Assembly (NCBI GenBank): GCA_032358255.1
Contig: JAULBX010026608.1
Coordinates: 1 to 45,176 of the forward strand
Length of the DNA stretch: 45,176 nucleotides
Source of the DNA: Heterotrichella gracilis
Lineage: Eukaryota; Sar; Xanthophyceae; Tribonematales; Xanthonemataceae
Direction of reading: 5' to 3'
Shown: positions 12,701 to 25,437 of the stretch, piece by piece
Layout: every line of letters starts with the position of its first letter
Position numbering within the stretch: position 1 is the first letter of the stretch
Position numbers and translations under genes: made by a program
The notes under the pieces: generated by a model
Databases searched by the model: none
What the model saw: the letters and a program-made list of their open reading frames with translations, nothing else
Told to the model about the DNA's origin: nothing

Positions 12701-15146
12701 TGTTGGTACCGTACCCAGGGATGGGGTTGTCGTACGCGACAGCCGTCACCTGCACCGGGCAATGCTCGCTTCAGCACCAGGGAATCCCCACAATGCCCCG
12801 GTACCAATACGCATGTTGTGGCGCACAAATGCATCTTCAGGAACTGGTGAAATTTCCAGCCTGCTGATGGATGGATGGACGAATAGGCGGTTCAAACCAT
12901 GCAAGGAAAGAGCCGCTTGGCGCAGCATGTGCAAGACTGACTGCAATTCTGCCTGTATTGCTGGAATGCATGTAATTAGCTAACTAACTGATGGATGTGA
13001 CTCACCACTTCGCCGGGGTTCCACTTGAACACCTGCTTGTCGTCCTCCTCCTGGACCGACACGTGGCCATAGAACTTGATGCTGTAGTTGACGTTCAGCC
13101 GCTCAAGCTCCCAGGGGTTGCCAAAGGTGAGCCAGTAGTCGGGCTGCTCGTGCTGGAAGCCATCGATGATGAGCTGCACACAGGCATGCACATTCTAATG
13201 CATGGAGGGGTACGTGTGCCTTATCATGGAACCCCCCTGGCTGCAGCTTAGGCGGACCCAGGCAGAGCGGCAGGTACGCCCTGCTCCACAAGGGCTGACC
13301 TGCCCCAGCAGGACTTCACATCGCGGGAGAGGAACCAGTAGTATGGAACGGTGCCAGGACCAGACTGCTTGGCGCCCCATGCGCAAGTCTCCTACTCTCA
13401 CTACATTGCTGAAATCCATGTAAATCGTTATTCATTATTCGGCCAGGTGCAGCCCCTGTGCTCACCTGTCTGAACATGCCGTACTGGTACCTGAGACCGT
13501 AGCCCCAGGCAGGCAGGTTCAGCGTGGCCATGGAGTCGAGGAAGCAAGCCGCCAACCGCCCCAGGCCCCCGTTCCCCAGCGCCGCGTCGCGTTCTTGCTC
13601 CACCAGGCGCTCCAGGTCGTAGCCCAGCTCCTGCAGGGCCTCGGTGTATGGCTCCTTCACGTTGAGGTTGTACAGCGAGTTGAGCAGGGAGCGGCCCATG
13701 AGGAACTCCATGGACATGTAGTACACCCGCTTGGTGTCCTGCTCCCTGGGTGGAAGAACATGGGTCAGAACCCTAAAACCCTAAGCGGTTGTGTGCGGTC
13801 CGCGAGGCACTCCATGGACTTGTAGTACACGCGCTTGGTGTCCTGCTCCCTGGGTGTGGCACAGTCCTGGTTCAGGACCCTAAACCCTAAACCTTAAGCA
13901 ACTGTGTGCTGCCCATGAGGCACTCCATGGACTTGTAGTACACGCGCTTGGTGTCCTGCTCCCTGGGTGGGTGCCTAAGCATGGGTCAGAACCATAAACC
14001 CTAAACCTTAGTGCATGTGCGTAGTACCCTGCTCCCTGGGTGCCAAAGCATGGGTCAGAACCCTAAACCTAAAACCCTAAGCAGTTGTGTGTGGCATGCC
14101 ATGGCGCAACGCAAGCTCGGAAGCGATTGGCAGGTGGCAACTTACTTGAACCACGTCTGCGTGTCGTTCCAGGACTCGATGAGCCTGTCCCTCACGCTGT
14201 AGGAGGTGGCCATGTACGCCTCAAAGTCGTCAAACTTGTACCTGCTCCGAGCCATGGTGTACTCCACGTGGTTCACAATGCTCTCCTCAATGCTCAGCAC
14301 GTCGTCCTTCACGTAGGTGTCTGCACAAACACATCCCAATCAGAACGTAAGAAGGTGCAATCCAGCTTCAACGCCAGGTTAGGATGCCCTGGAATGCCTC
14401 AACCCAATCCAGGAAAAAAGGCATGTGCCACACATGGTGGCCAACCACTTCTGCCAGAACCCAGCATGGAAGATGTGGCAAAGTGTTTGCAAGTGAAGCA
14501 CAGGGCTGGGCACCACAGGGTCAGGAGTCTCACCCATCAGCGTGTACAGGAGGTCCCTGCGGTTGTCCTGGTCCTTGGCCATGCCAGTCATGAGCAGCGG
14601 CCGCTTCTTGGAGGCCTTGGCGCCTGGCCGCGTCTTGAGCACGATCTCCAGGCACTGCTTGATGTTGGCCAGGTCACCTGGGTCAGTCACCTTGCCCCCC
14701 TCGAACTCAGTCACCCAAAAGGTGTCCTTGACCTGGTCCTTGGTCCCTCCAATGTCTGCCTTGACCACATCCAACCCGAGGTCTCTGAAGGTTGCGGTCA
14801 GCGTGTTGAGGAGGCCAGGCTTGTTGGATCCCTCGATGATAACCACGGTGTGGCGGTCATCTGACTCTGTGTCCACTTGCACGGTCACATCGCCTTCTGT
14901 GGGGGTTGGGGCGTCCACTTCAGATTCCAAGACCGACCTGACGACACTGTGCCCTCTGTGCAGGATCCTAGTTGCACTCAGTGGTCCACTCCTCAAGCTG
15001 CTTGCTGCTGAGAACTGGTGCCTTGCCAACGAGCCCCGTGCAGGGCCTTGGGCATGGCCATGTTGTGCATGGGGCACGCAGTGTGATGGGCACTTGGGGA
15101 GGGCTGAGGCAGACGCCCCACCGATCACGGGCAGCCCCGTCCCCAT
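8273..15146 (-). CDS. Alpha-1,4-glucan (starch) phosphorylase with N-terminal ACT domain
   Basis: PLP enzyme that releases glucose-1-phosphate from starch or maltodextrin, or extends glucans in reverse. Fourteen exons join exactly in phase (1020 aa): 14534-15146, 14146-14320, 13466-13745, 13006-13173, 12618-12749, 12293-12415, 11669-11839, 11104-11309, 10543-10792, 10115-10258, 9501-9786, 9052-9263, 8757-8903, 8273-8428. Visible hallmarks: [64 protein letters not shown], and [15 protein letters not shown], whose Lys forms the PLP Schiff base. Residues 1-75 are Ala/Ser/Arg/His-rich and look like a plastid transit peptide. Residues 98-170 form an ACT-like domain ([14 protein letters not shown], then VKDTFWVTE) not found in standard plant or animal phosphorylases. 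The roughly 80-residue insertion typical of plant plastidial Pho1 is absent, so the catalytic body is compact and Pho2-like. The gene is divergent from AP-4 mu. Confidence 0.95.
10725..11052 (-). repeat. Tandem duplication of phosphorylase exon 9 5' end plus intron
   Basis: The 5' end of exon 9 with its splice acceptor (about 10725-10805) recurs degenerately at 10889-10972. The adjoining intron sequence at 10829-10895 recurs at 10989-11052. Unit length is about 160 bp. The second copy no longer keeps a clean reading frame. Confidence 0.7.
11989..12107. repeat. Intronic minisatellite, about 24-bp unit, five copies
   Basis: Five degenerate units of 22-26 bp with core ATGTTCAATTCCCCATGCAA lie head to tail in a phosphorylase intron. 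No coding potential is seen. Confidence 0.75.
12912..12990. repeat. Dispersed repeat, copy 1
   Basis: This copy has the pattern GCTTGGCGC, CATGTGCAAGACTGACTGC, then TTGCTGGAATGCATGTAA and a CTAA-rich tail. Related copies are at 13364-13427, 18441-18515 and 28155-28225. It lies in a phosphorylase intron. It resembles a short interspersed element, but no RNA polymerase III promoter was confirmed. Confidence 0.6.
13364..13427. repeat. Dispersed repeat, copy 2
   Basis: Shares GCTTGGCGC, then CATGCGCAAG, and an ATTGCTGAAATCCATGTAAA end with the copy at 12912-12990, about 0.45 kb away. It lies in the next phosphorylase intron upstream. Confidence 0.5.
13699..14090 (-). repeat. Tandem copies of the 5' end of phosphorylase exon 3 inside intron 2
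   Basis: The first part of exon 3 with its acceptor (CACCCAG, then GGAGCAGGACACCAAG) is repeated upstream in the intron about every 105 bp: two nearly full copies (about 13800-13855 and 13915-13970) and one truncated copy (about 14025-14045). Each full copy retains the acceptor and would encode [14 protein letters not shown], with Lys for Met and Cys for Phe relative to the real exon, before running into stops. Telomere-like CCCTAAA runs separate the copies. Confidence 0.85.
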
Positions 15147-15629
15147 CTCGAGGGATCGTGTCTAGAACACAACCAGGGAAGTACGGCTAGTGCTCTGGTG
15201 TGCAAGGTGGCAAAGCGGAAGGCGTCGGCCAGCCCTTATCTTTCGTCCACCTCGAAGGGATGCCAGCAGACGGCCAGTTTAAGACATGATGCCTATGACC
15301 AGTTCAATCATACGGCAAATATCAAGGGTTTCCAACGGATGGGGTGGAGAAAGGCGAAGAATTAGTGCGACCATGGCGCTTTGATACCACCGGCACGTCG
15401 TCAAGAGTTTTGCTGTGTTGTTATTTTAGAGTTTACGAGGAGGTCACAGGTTGCGAGGCTCGTGCAAGCTTTTATAACGTCGCTGTTTGAACACGAACAG
15501 ACCTCAATACACATAGACGTAGTGTTCCAAGCCTTTCAAGAGGCACTTTCCCTGCCCTCATATTGCGATCGCCCACTTCGGAGCGCTTGAGCAACCCCAA
15601 ATGGTCACAGCCCAAGTGTAGCTCCCAGC
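15147..15629. promoter_or_regulatory. Shared upstream region of the phosphorylase and microprotein/AP-4 mu genes
   Basis: The two genes are divergent with starts 483 nt apart, so this interval should carry both promoters. A TATA-like TTTATAA lies at 15471-15477 on the plus strand, roughly 160 nt before the first coding ATG. A six-codon upstream ORF (ATG 15601, TAG 15619-15621) precedes the microprotein. No other element is recognisable by eye. Confidence 0.45.
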
Positions 15630-15782
15630 ATGGACGACCACACGCTATTTGGGTTTCCGATTCCTATGCCGAGGAGCGACCTGTACATCGCTTTTGCAAC
15701 AGTCGCGTCCTTCTTGCCACTGGCTGTGCTCTTCCACAACATCCTGTCCCTGTGCGTGAGGAGGAAGGCTAAGCAAAACTGA
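15630..15782 (+). CDS. 50-aa single-pass membrane microprotein upstream of AP-4 mu
   Basis: The ORF begins MDDHTLFGFPIP and has one hydrophobic segment (about residues 18-42, from LYIAFATVASF to ILSLCV) followed by a basic tail RRKAKQN. This suits a small membrane protein with a cytosolic basic C-terminus (positive-inside rule). The ATG context (AGCATGG) is good. The TGA ends at 15782, only 22 nt before the AP-4 mu ATG at 15805. No ATG lies between the two starts except one in-frame Met inside the microprotein. That layout suggests a bicistronic mRNA translated by leaky scanning or reinitiation, as reported for green algae, or else a long regulatory uORF. I do not recognise the family. Confidence 0.55.
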   Translation: MDDHTLFGFPIPMPRSDLYIAFATVASFLPLAVLFHNILSLCVRRKAKQN

Positions 15783-15804
15783 CTGGCCGTGTTCCGTGGG
15801 CACG

Positions 15805-18800
15805 ATGATCTCCCAGTTCTTCATTTTGTCGCCTCGTGGTGACGTTATTGTTCTCAAGGACTACCTTGGAAACGTTCCCAAGGTAAGTTGGCACGGTTTG
15901 CAATATGCATGCATATGGGGTATGGTGTTGCCCACATTGGGTTCAACACGGCTGGGCAACGTACAACTGCCACTGCATGCCAGCAGTCACGCGCTAGAAC
16001 AACCTGTTACATAATTTGCTGAGCTTGTGCTTAGTGCGACCTTGCTTTGTCCGTATTGTTCAGGCCAGCACCGAGGTCTTCTACCGCAAGCTGAGGTTCT
16101 GGGACAAGGGTGGCCCTGATGCACCCCCAGTATTCCTGATAGACGGCGTGAGCTACCTACATGTCAAGGTGAGCTCAACATGCCATCGCCTGATTTGTAC
16201 ACAATTTCTGCATGGCGTGGGATGGGGTCAGCAATGGGTCCCAACGGTGTGCAGGATGGTGGGGTGATGCTTGTCGCAACCACAAGAGAGAACGTATCCC
16301 CTTCGCTTATCTTGGAGATACTGAGGCGGATGGGCGGGATTATCAAGGTATGGTGCCAGCAATGCTGCCACTTTGCCATGCCTGCATTTGCAAGTGTGCA
16401 CCACTTTGCTGACTGGCGCACACGGCATGTACAGGACTACTGTGGGATCTTGAGCGAAGAGGCTGTGCGCAAGAACTTTGCCCTTGTGTATGAGCTGCTG
16501 GACGAGGTTATCGACTATGGCTACCCGCAAAACTCCTCCTCAGAGGCGCTGAAGGAGTTTGTGCTGAATGAGCCAATCATAATCAAGTCAGCGGTAAGCG
16601 TCACGCTCTCTGGGAGGCGGTAGTGTGGGGCACCAGGTGCCGAATGCATTGGCATACGTGCATAAAGAGGAATCCTATGGAAAAGGGGCTGGCACGTGGC
16701 AGCTGCTTGTGGAAGGCAGGAGTGCACGGCGACCACTGGTGGATGCAACCCACCTGGGGCACGCATTTGATTGTAACTGTTTCTGCAATACAATGGACCA
16801 CACTCATCGTTCCTGATTTATTGGACGTATTTGAGACATTATGACTGCCAAATTCCAGGCGCTAAAGGCCACATCCTCAGCGTTCAGCATCGGCAAGGGG
16901 CCCACGGGGGTCATTAAGTCTGTGCTCAGCACCGCACAAACTGGGTCGCGGCGGGATGAGATCTTTGTGGATGTGGTTGAGAAGCTGTCATGCACATTCA
17001 ACTCAGCAGGCTACCTGCAGTCGTCGCAGATTGATGGGGCGATACAGGTACTTGGTGGACTGCTGAACATGGCCATGGGCTGGCAATGCATGGGATTGTG
17101 ATCATGGCCTTGCCTCTCCTAGTCACATTGTATGTGCATGGCCAGACTACCTTTCCATGGCCATTAATTACATTTCACCCGGAGGCAGTATTTAATCATT
17201 CTTCCCCATTAATTCCGCAAATCAAGTCCACCTAGACCACCCGGCATCTTTGTCATGTCCTGCTGACATCCTACATGCCGTTTTGAGGCATGTCCCTGTG
17301 TGGACACCTCTCACACCACCAACCACCAGGTAGAGTGCTACTCTGCCACCAATCACTCAACCCCCACCCCCACCCACCCCACCAGTAGAGCGCTACTTTG
17401 CCGGCAAACCCCTACTCCCCCCACACACCCCACACACCCCACCCCAGGTGAAGAGCTACCTGGCCGGCAACCCCGCCCTGCGCCTTGCGCTGAATGAGGA
17501 CCTCATCATCGGCAAGCGGGACAGCCCGGCGGCGCAGCGCTTTGGCTACGGCAGCGACGGGGACGTGGTCATGCTGGACGACTGCAATTTCCACGAAAGC
17601 GTGGTGCTGGACAGGTGTGGAGGAAATTCTGGGTTATTAATTGTTAAATTCTGCAAGGAATAAATGAGGAGGAGAAATACCTTTGGCAATCAGGGCGCGT
17701 GTTGCAGCTGCAATAGCTCCAGGGACTGGGCTCCATTCTACTTGGGAGGTGGCACAGGTGCTGCCAGATTGCGGCGGGCTTTGGCATCATTTGTTCTGCT
17801 ATTCTGCCTTATACGTTTGGTGTACTGCACTATATTTTAGGATTCACTGTCACACGGAATTCAAGGTTTTCCATCATAAAATATGTTGCTCTGGCCAGGT
17901 TTGACGTGGATCGCACTCTGGAGCTGCGCCCGCCCGACGGCGAGTTTGCGCTGATGAACTACCGCAGCACCTACGACTTCAAGCCGCCCTACCGGGTGTA
18001 CATCAGCCTGGACGCGGATGACAAGTATGAGCACAAGGTGGGTGGCTGCAGGGTTCAGGGTTGAGTGTGCGGGTATGGGGGTAGGGGATGAGGGGGCTGG
18101 AGGCTGGGTGGGACATCCACAGGGGATGCCCTATTGCAGTCACGTGGGGGTGCACGCATGGGAGTGAGAGGATAGGGTTGTTGGGGACTGCTGGTGCATG
18201 GAAGTGGCGGCATTGAGTCAGCACCACATGGGAGCATGGGAGAGCAGGAGGACTGCATGTGCGCTGCTACATGGGAGCGCAGGTATAGGGTTGCGGGGGC
18301 GGGGGAGGTGTAGGGTGCGCTGCCGTCATGGAAATGCACACATGGGATTGCACCAGCGCGACCGCATGGACGGCCGTACATGGGCGGTGTCTGGTCTGGC
18401 AGTGTCTAAACTTGAGACACCATTTTACTCATTCTTAGAAGTGCTTGGCGCTGCATGTGCAAAACGGACTGCTAATCTGGCTAGGTTGCTGGAATATTGC
18501 TGGAATACATGTGCTGGAATTACATGTTCTAGTAAAACTAGAACCAACTTACCCCAGTCATATTGCACCCCTTGATGATCTGGCTTTCTTGTCGGAATGC
18601 AAGTAATAATCCTGTACTGCCCCTACCCCGCAGGCCCTGCTCACCATCCGGCTCCACGCGGAGTACGCCCCGGATAAGTGCGCATCCGGCCTGGAGGTGG
18701 TTGTGCCCATGCCCCAGGCGGTATTGCGGGTGCACTGTGAGACCGAGGAGAAATCCAAGGCCAAGGGGGGCGCGGGGGCAGGCAACCAGTCGTGGGACTG

Positions 18801-19781
18801 GCAGGAGAAGGGGCACAGGCTGGTGTGGAAGATGAAGAAGTTCCAGGGAGGGGCAGAGCACACGCTACGGGTGGGTGTAGGGCCTGGTGGGTGTGGGTGT
18901 GTGGGTGGGGTTGGGAAGGGAGCGGTGGTGGTGGTGGTGCATGGTGTGGAATGTGAAGGGTTCATTTCATCACCTCTGTCAGCCATGGGGAGGTTTGATT
19001 AGGGTTCATAGTAACACCTCTCCGGAGGCCAGGGCAGCCATGCGGCATGCTGTGCAGATGTGCCTTCGTGGCATGGCTTCTGCTGCTGGTGCACACCACC
19101 CCAACGCTCACCCCACACATAATACACCACCCGCTGACCCCGCTGCCACCCCTTTGCGTGCAGGCATCCATCACGGTCAAGGACGGTGTGGCCGCCAGCC
19201 TGCGGCGAGAGATTGGCCCAGTGAACCTGCAGTTCACCATCCCAATGTACTGCGCCTCGCGCCTGCAGGTATGTTTGTGCTTTGGAGGGGTGTGACTTGG
19301 ATAATGAGGTTTATGCTCCAAAATATCTTCATCTTGTTCAGAGAGGTATAGGGGAGTGTGAGGCACCCATGGCCACATGAAATGCCCTAGTCAATTCCTT
19401 ATGGACTAAAAATCTTGAACTCCGTGTCCTTTTGGAATGCATGTAAACACCTATCTGTGTGCTGCGCCTCCCCCATGCTGGTTAAGTACCTCCAGATGGG
19501 ATGGCATTGCCCCTGTTTGTCTTTTTATAATGCCTGTAGTAACTAGTCATGACATTGTGGACTTAGTGTCCCTATTGTGTGCCCTTCAGGGGCACACACG
19601 GCAATAAGCCGATGACGGCTGGGAATGCCTTTTGTTTGTTTGTGTATTTGTAACTGTCTGTGTGGTGTGCCGCCCCTTGCAGGTCAAGTACCTCCAGATC
19701 CTCAAGGTGGACAAGAACTACTCGCCCTACCGGTGGGTGCGGTACGTCACCATGTCAAACTCGTACGTCATTCGCAGCTGA
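15805..19781 (+). CDS. AP4M1: AP-4 complex subunit mu (medium adaptin)
   Basis: Medium chain of the AP-4 adaptor, which selects cargo carrying tyrosine-based signals at the trans-Golgi network. Ten exons give 456 aa, close to plant and animal orthologues (about 450): 15805-15882, 16064-16168, 16255-16347, 16435-16593, 16859-17047, 17448-17614, 17899-18037, 18634-18870, 19164-19268, 19683-19781. The N-terminal longin-like part (MISQFFILSPRGD, VATTRENVSPS, KNFALVYELLDE) is followed by the mu homology domain (VKSYLAGNPALRLALNEDL, LDDCNFHESV, NYRSTYDFKPP, GGAEHTLR) and the usual end NYSPYRWVRYVT. The NPxLRLALNEDL and DDCNFHESV wording is AP-4-like rather than AP-1/2/3. The start is the first in-frame ATG; an upstream GTG in frame is ignored. 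The gene is probably cotranscribed with the microprotein ORF just upstream. Confidence 0.95.
17324..17413 (+). repeat. Two degenerate copies of the AP-4 mu exon 6 5' end
   Basis: The real acceptor and exon start (CCCCAG, then GTGAAGAGCTACCTGGCCGG at 17448) has two decayed echoes immediately upstream, at about 17324-17355 and 17379-17413. Both keep CACCAG and a GAG-GCTAC core. They alternate with C/A-rich tracts. Confidence 0.7.
18441..18515 (+). repeat. Dispersed repeat, copy 3
   Basis: Contains GCTTGGCGCTGCATGTGCAA, GACTGCTAATCTGGCTA and TTGCTGGAATACATGT, matching the copies at 12912 and 28155. It lies in AP-4 mu intron 7. Confidence 0.6.
19451..19500 (+). repeat. Degenerate copy of the AP-4 mu exon 10 5' end
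   Basis: About 50 bp matches the polypyrimidine tract, acceptor and start of the last exon (19650-19705), including AAGTACCTCCAGAT. The acceptor CAG has decayed to CTG, so it should not be spliced. Confidence 0.7.
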
Positions 19782-20815
19782 CGGGACGGATGGCAGCTGC
19801 CGTGAGCTGAGGCTGCTGCTGGGTGGAAGGGGGGGGGGGGAAGGCGCCCGCAGGGGGGAAGGGCGGGTGCTCACATGAATGCTCACATTCAGGCGGCGGT
19901 TCAACGTTGCAAGCATGGATGCTGTACAATGCACACTGGCTGCCAGATTGGATCCAGTTGAGCCGAAGTCAACTCGGTCGAACTCCTGTATGGATTACAT
20001 TGAACATGTACTACGGTAGCTTGGCTGCACCTTTTTTCAAGTCAGCTGTAGCCACCAGCACATGTCCACGCCTTGTGCACGGTGCGTTGCAAATTCCAAG
20101 CGATGTGTCATGATTTTGGCAGCATGAGTACTGTCAGCAGCTGCTAGCAAGTGCATGTGCCGCTACATTCAAAATGTGTAGGATAAGACTGAGTGGATAA
20201 AAACCGTTCTTTCAACAACAATGCTGGCAGGACCTGCGGGACCACGATGGTCAGTTGGCCCAAATGAATATGCACGTGCGCGACGTGCGTAGAGATTGAA
20301 TACCACTTGGTCATGAAAGCAAGCAACCTAATGACATTGTCTTCTCGGTAAAAATGTTGCAATGCATGCGGCATGTTGCAATCCATTATGGCGCTGTGAT
20401 TGTTTCAACATAAGTTGCTTATTGCGCAACCATCGGATAGAGCCCAGGCGTCACACTGTCAAAAGTAAAGCATGTGCTGCATACCACAGCACAAAAGTAC
20501 TGGGGCGCCACTGCTGGCTGTGGTGGCTCCAAGGGTCCTAAGATGGCCACCGCATTGTACTGCTCATTCCCTGCGGTGACCGATCTGTCCAGGCAACCCC
20601 AAAATAGGTTTACCCGGGTAGCACGCATGCCCACCACTGATCTTCCATATTTCAGACTTCGCCATAAAATTGGCATCCACATCCATGCCCACTGGACAAT
20701 CCCGAATCCCCCACCCCATCCCATAATACATTTCCATGTCACTGGCCTGACCCTCACCAGCAGCTGCCCCCCCCTCCCCCTCCCCACCGCTGGCCGTGGC
20801 ATCCCACCCATCCCC
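19782..20815. other. Convergent 3' flanks of AP-4 mu and MYST genes
   Basis: Tail-to-tail interval. It has a G-run near 19831 and a C-rich tract near 20770-20790. No plus-strand TGTAA signal was found for AP-4 mu; the nearest minus-strand candidate for the MYST gene is at 19995-19999, rather distant. No gene is recognised. Confidence 0.45.
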
Positions 20816-24868
<4,053 letters not shown>

Positions 24869-25437
24869 CTGTGGGGCACGGCAACCTCCAAGAAACCGCC
24901 AAGAGTTCTACACAGAACCTGCAGCGTCGTTTGCTGAGGTGGCAATCATGCTGACGACGGCCAGCGCTTTGCTGTATGCCTAAAACTATCAAGTTGGCAT
25001 CAAGAAAGGAACATAGCAAATGTTAGAAAACATCCAGTATGGTGCATCGACACGTTTCTTTTATGGGAGTGGAAGTGGTGGCACAAAAAGGCAGACAAAA
25101 AGGCAGGCATTTTTGAAAGAACGATTTAATTAAAGTAACTCAATTTCATTTTTGGTCTCCACTGCCCTCTCTCCAGGTGGCGCATTCCTGTTTCAAGCTG
25201 GCAGCCACACATATTCTTCAGAGCCTACGTCCTCGAGTACAAACGCTCGTGATACTGCGCATGTACCCTTCTGTACCCACTGAACGCGGTTGCAAAGCAC
25301 CAACTAGTCGCCGGGCACCCAGTCGAACAGCGCAAGTGGGCACTGCTGCACTCTGATACGACACTGCAACCTTCGTGGATCTCAGCACAATTGTCTCGAC
25401 CCTGGCGCACAGTTTGTGGTTTACTAACACTACTACC
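24869..25437. promoter_or_regulatory. Shared upstream region of MYST and hydrolase genes
   Basis: The genes are divergent with start codons 569 nt apart. A somewhat AT-rich stretch lies at about 25090-25160. No specific element can be named by eye. Confidence 0.4.

Noticed and set aside
12885-12930. tRNA-like B box (GGTTCAAACC) near a dispersed repeat
   Set aside because: It lies before, not after, the possible A box, and no cloverleaf could be drawn.
14085-15165. Long plus-strand frames (259 and 207 codons) opposite phosphorylase exon 1
   Set aside because: Antisense shadows of a well-supported coding exon; no family resemblance.
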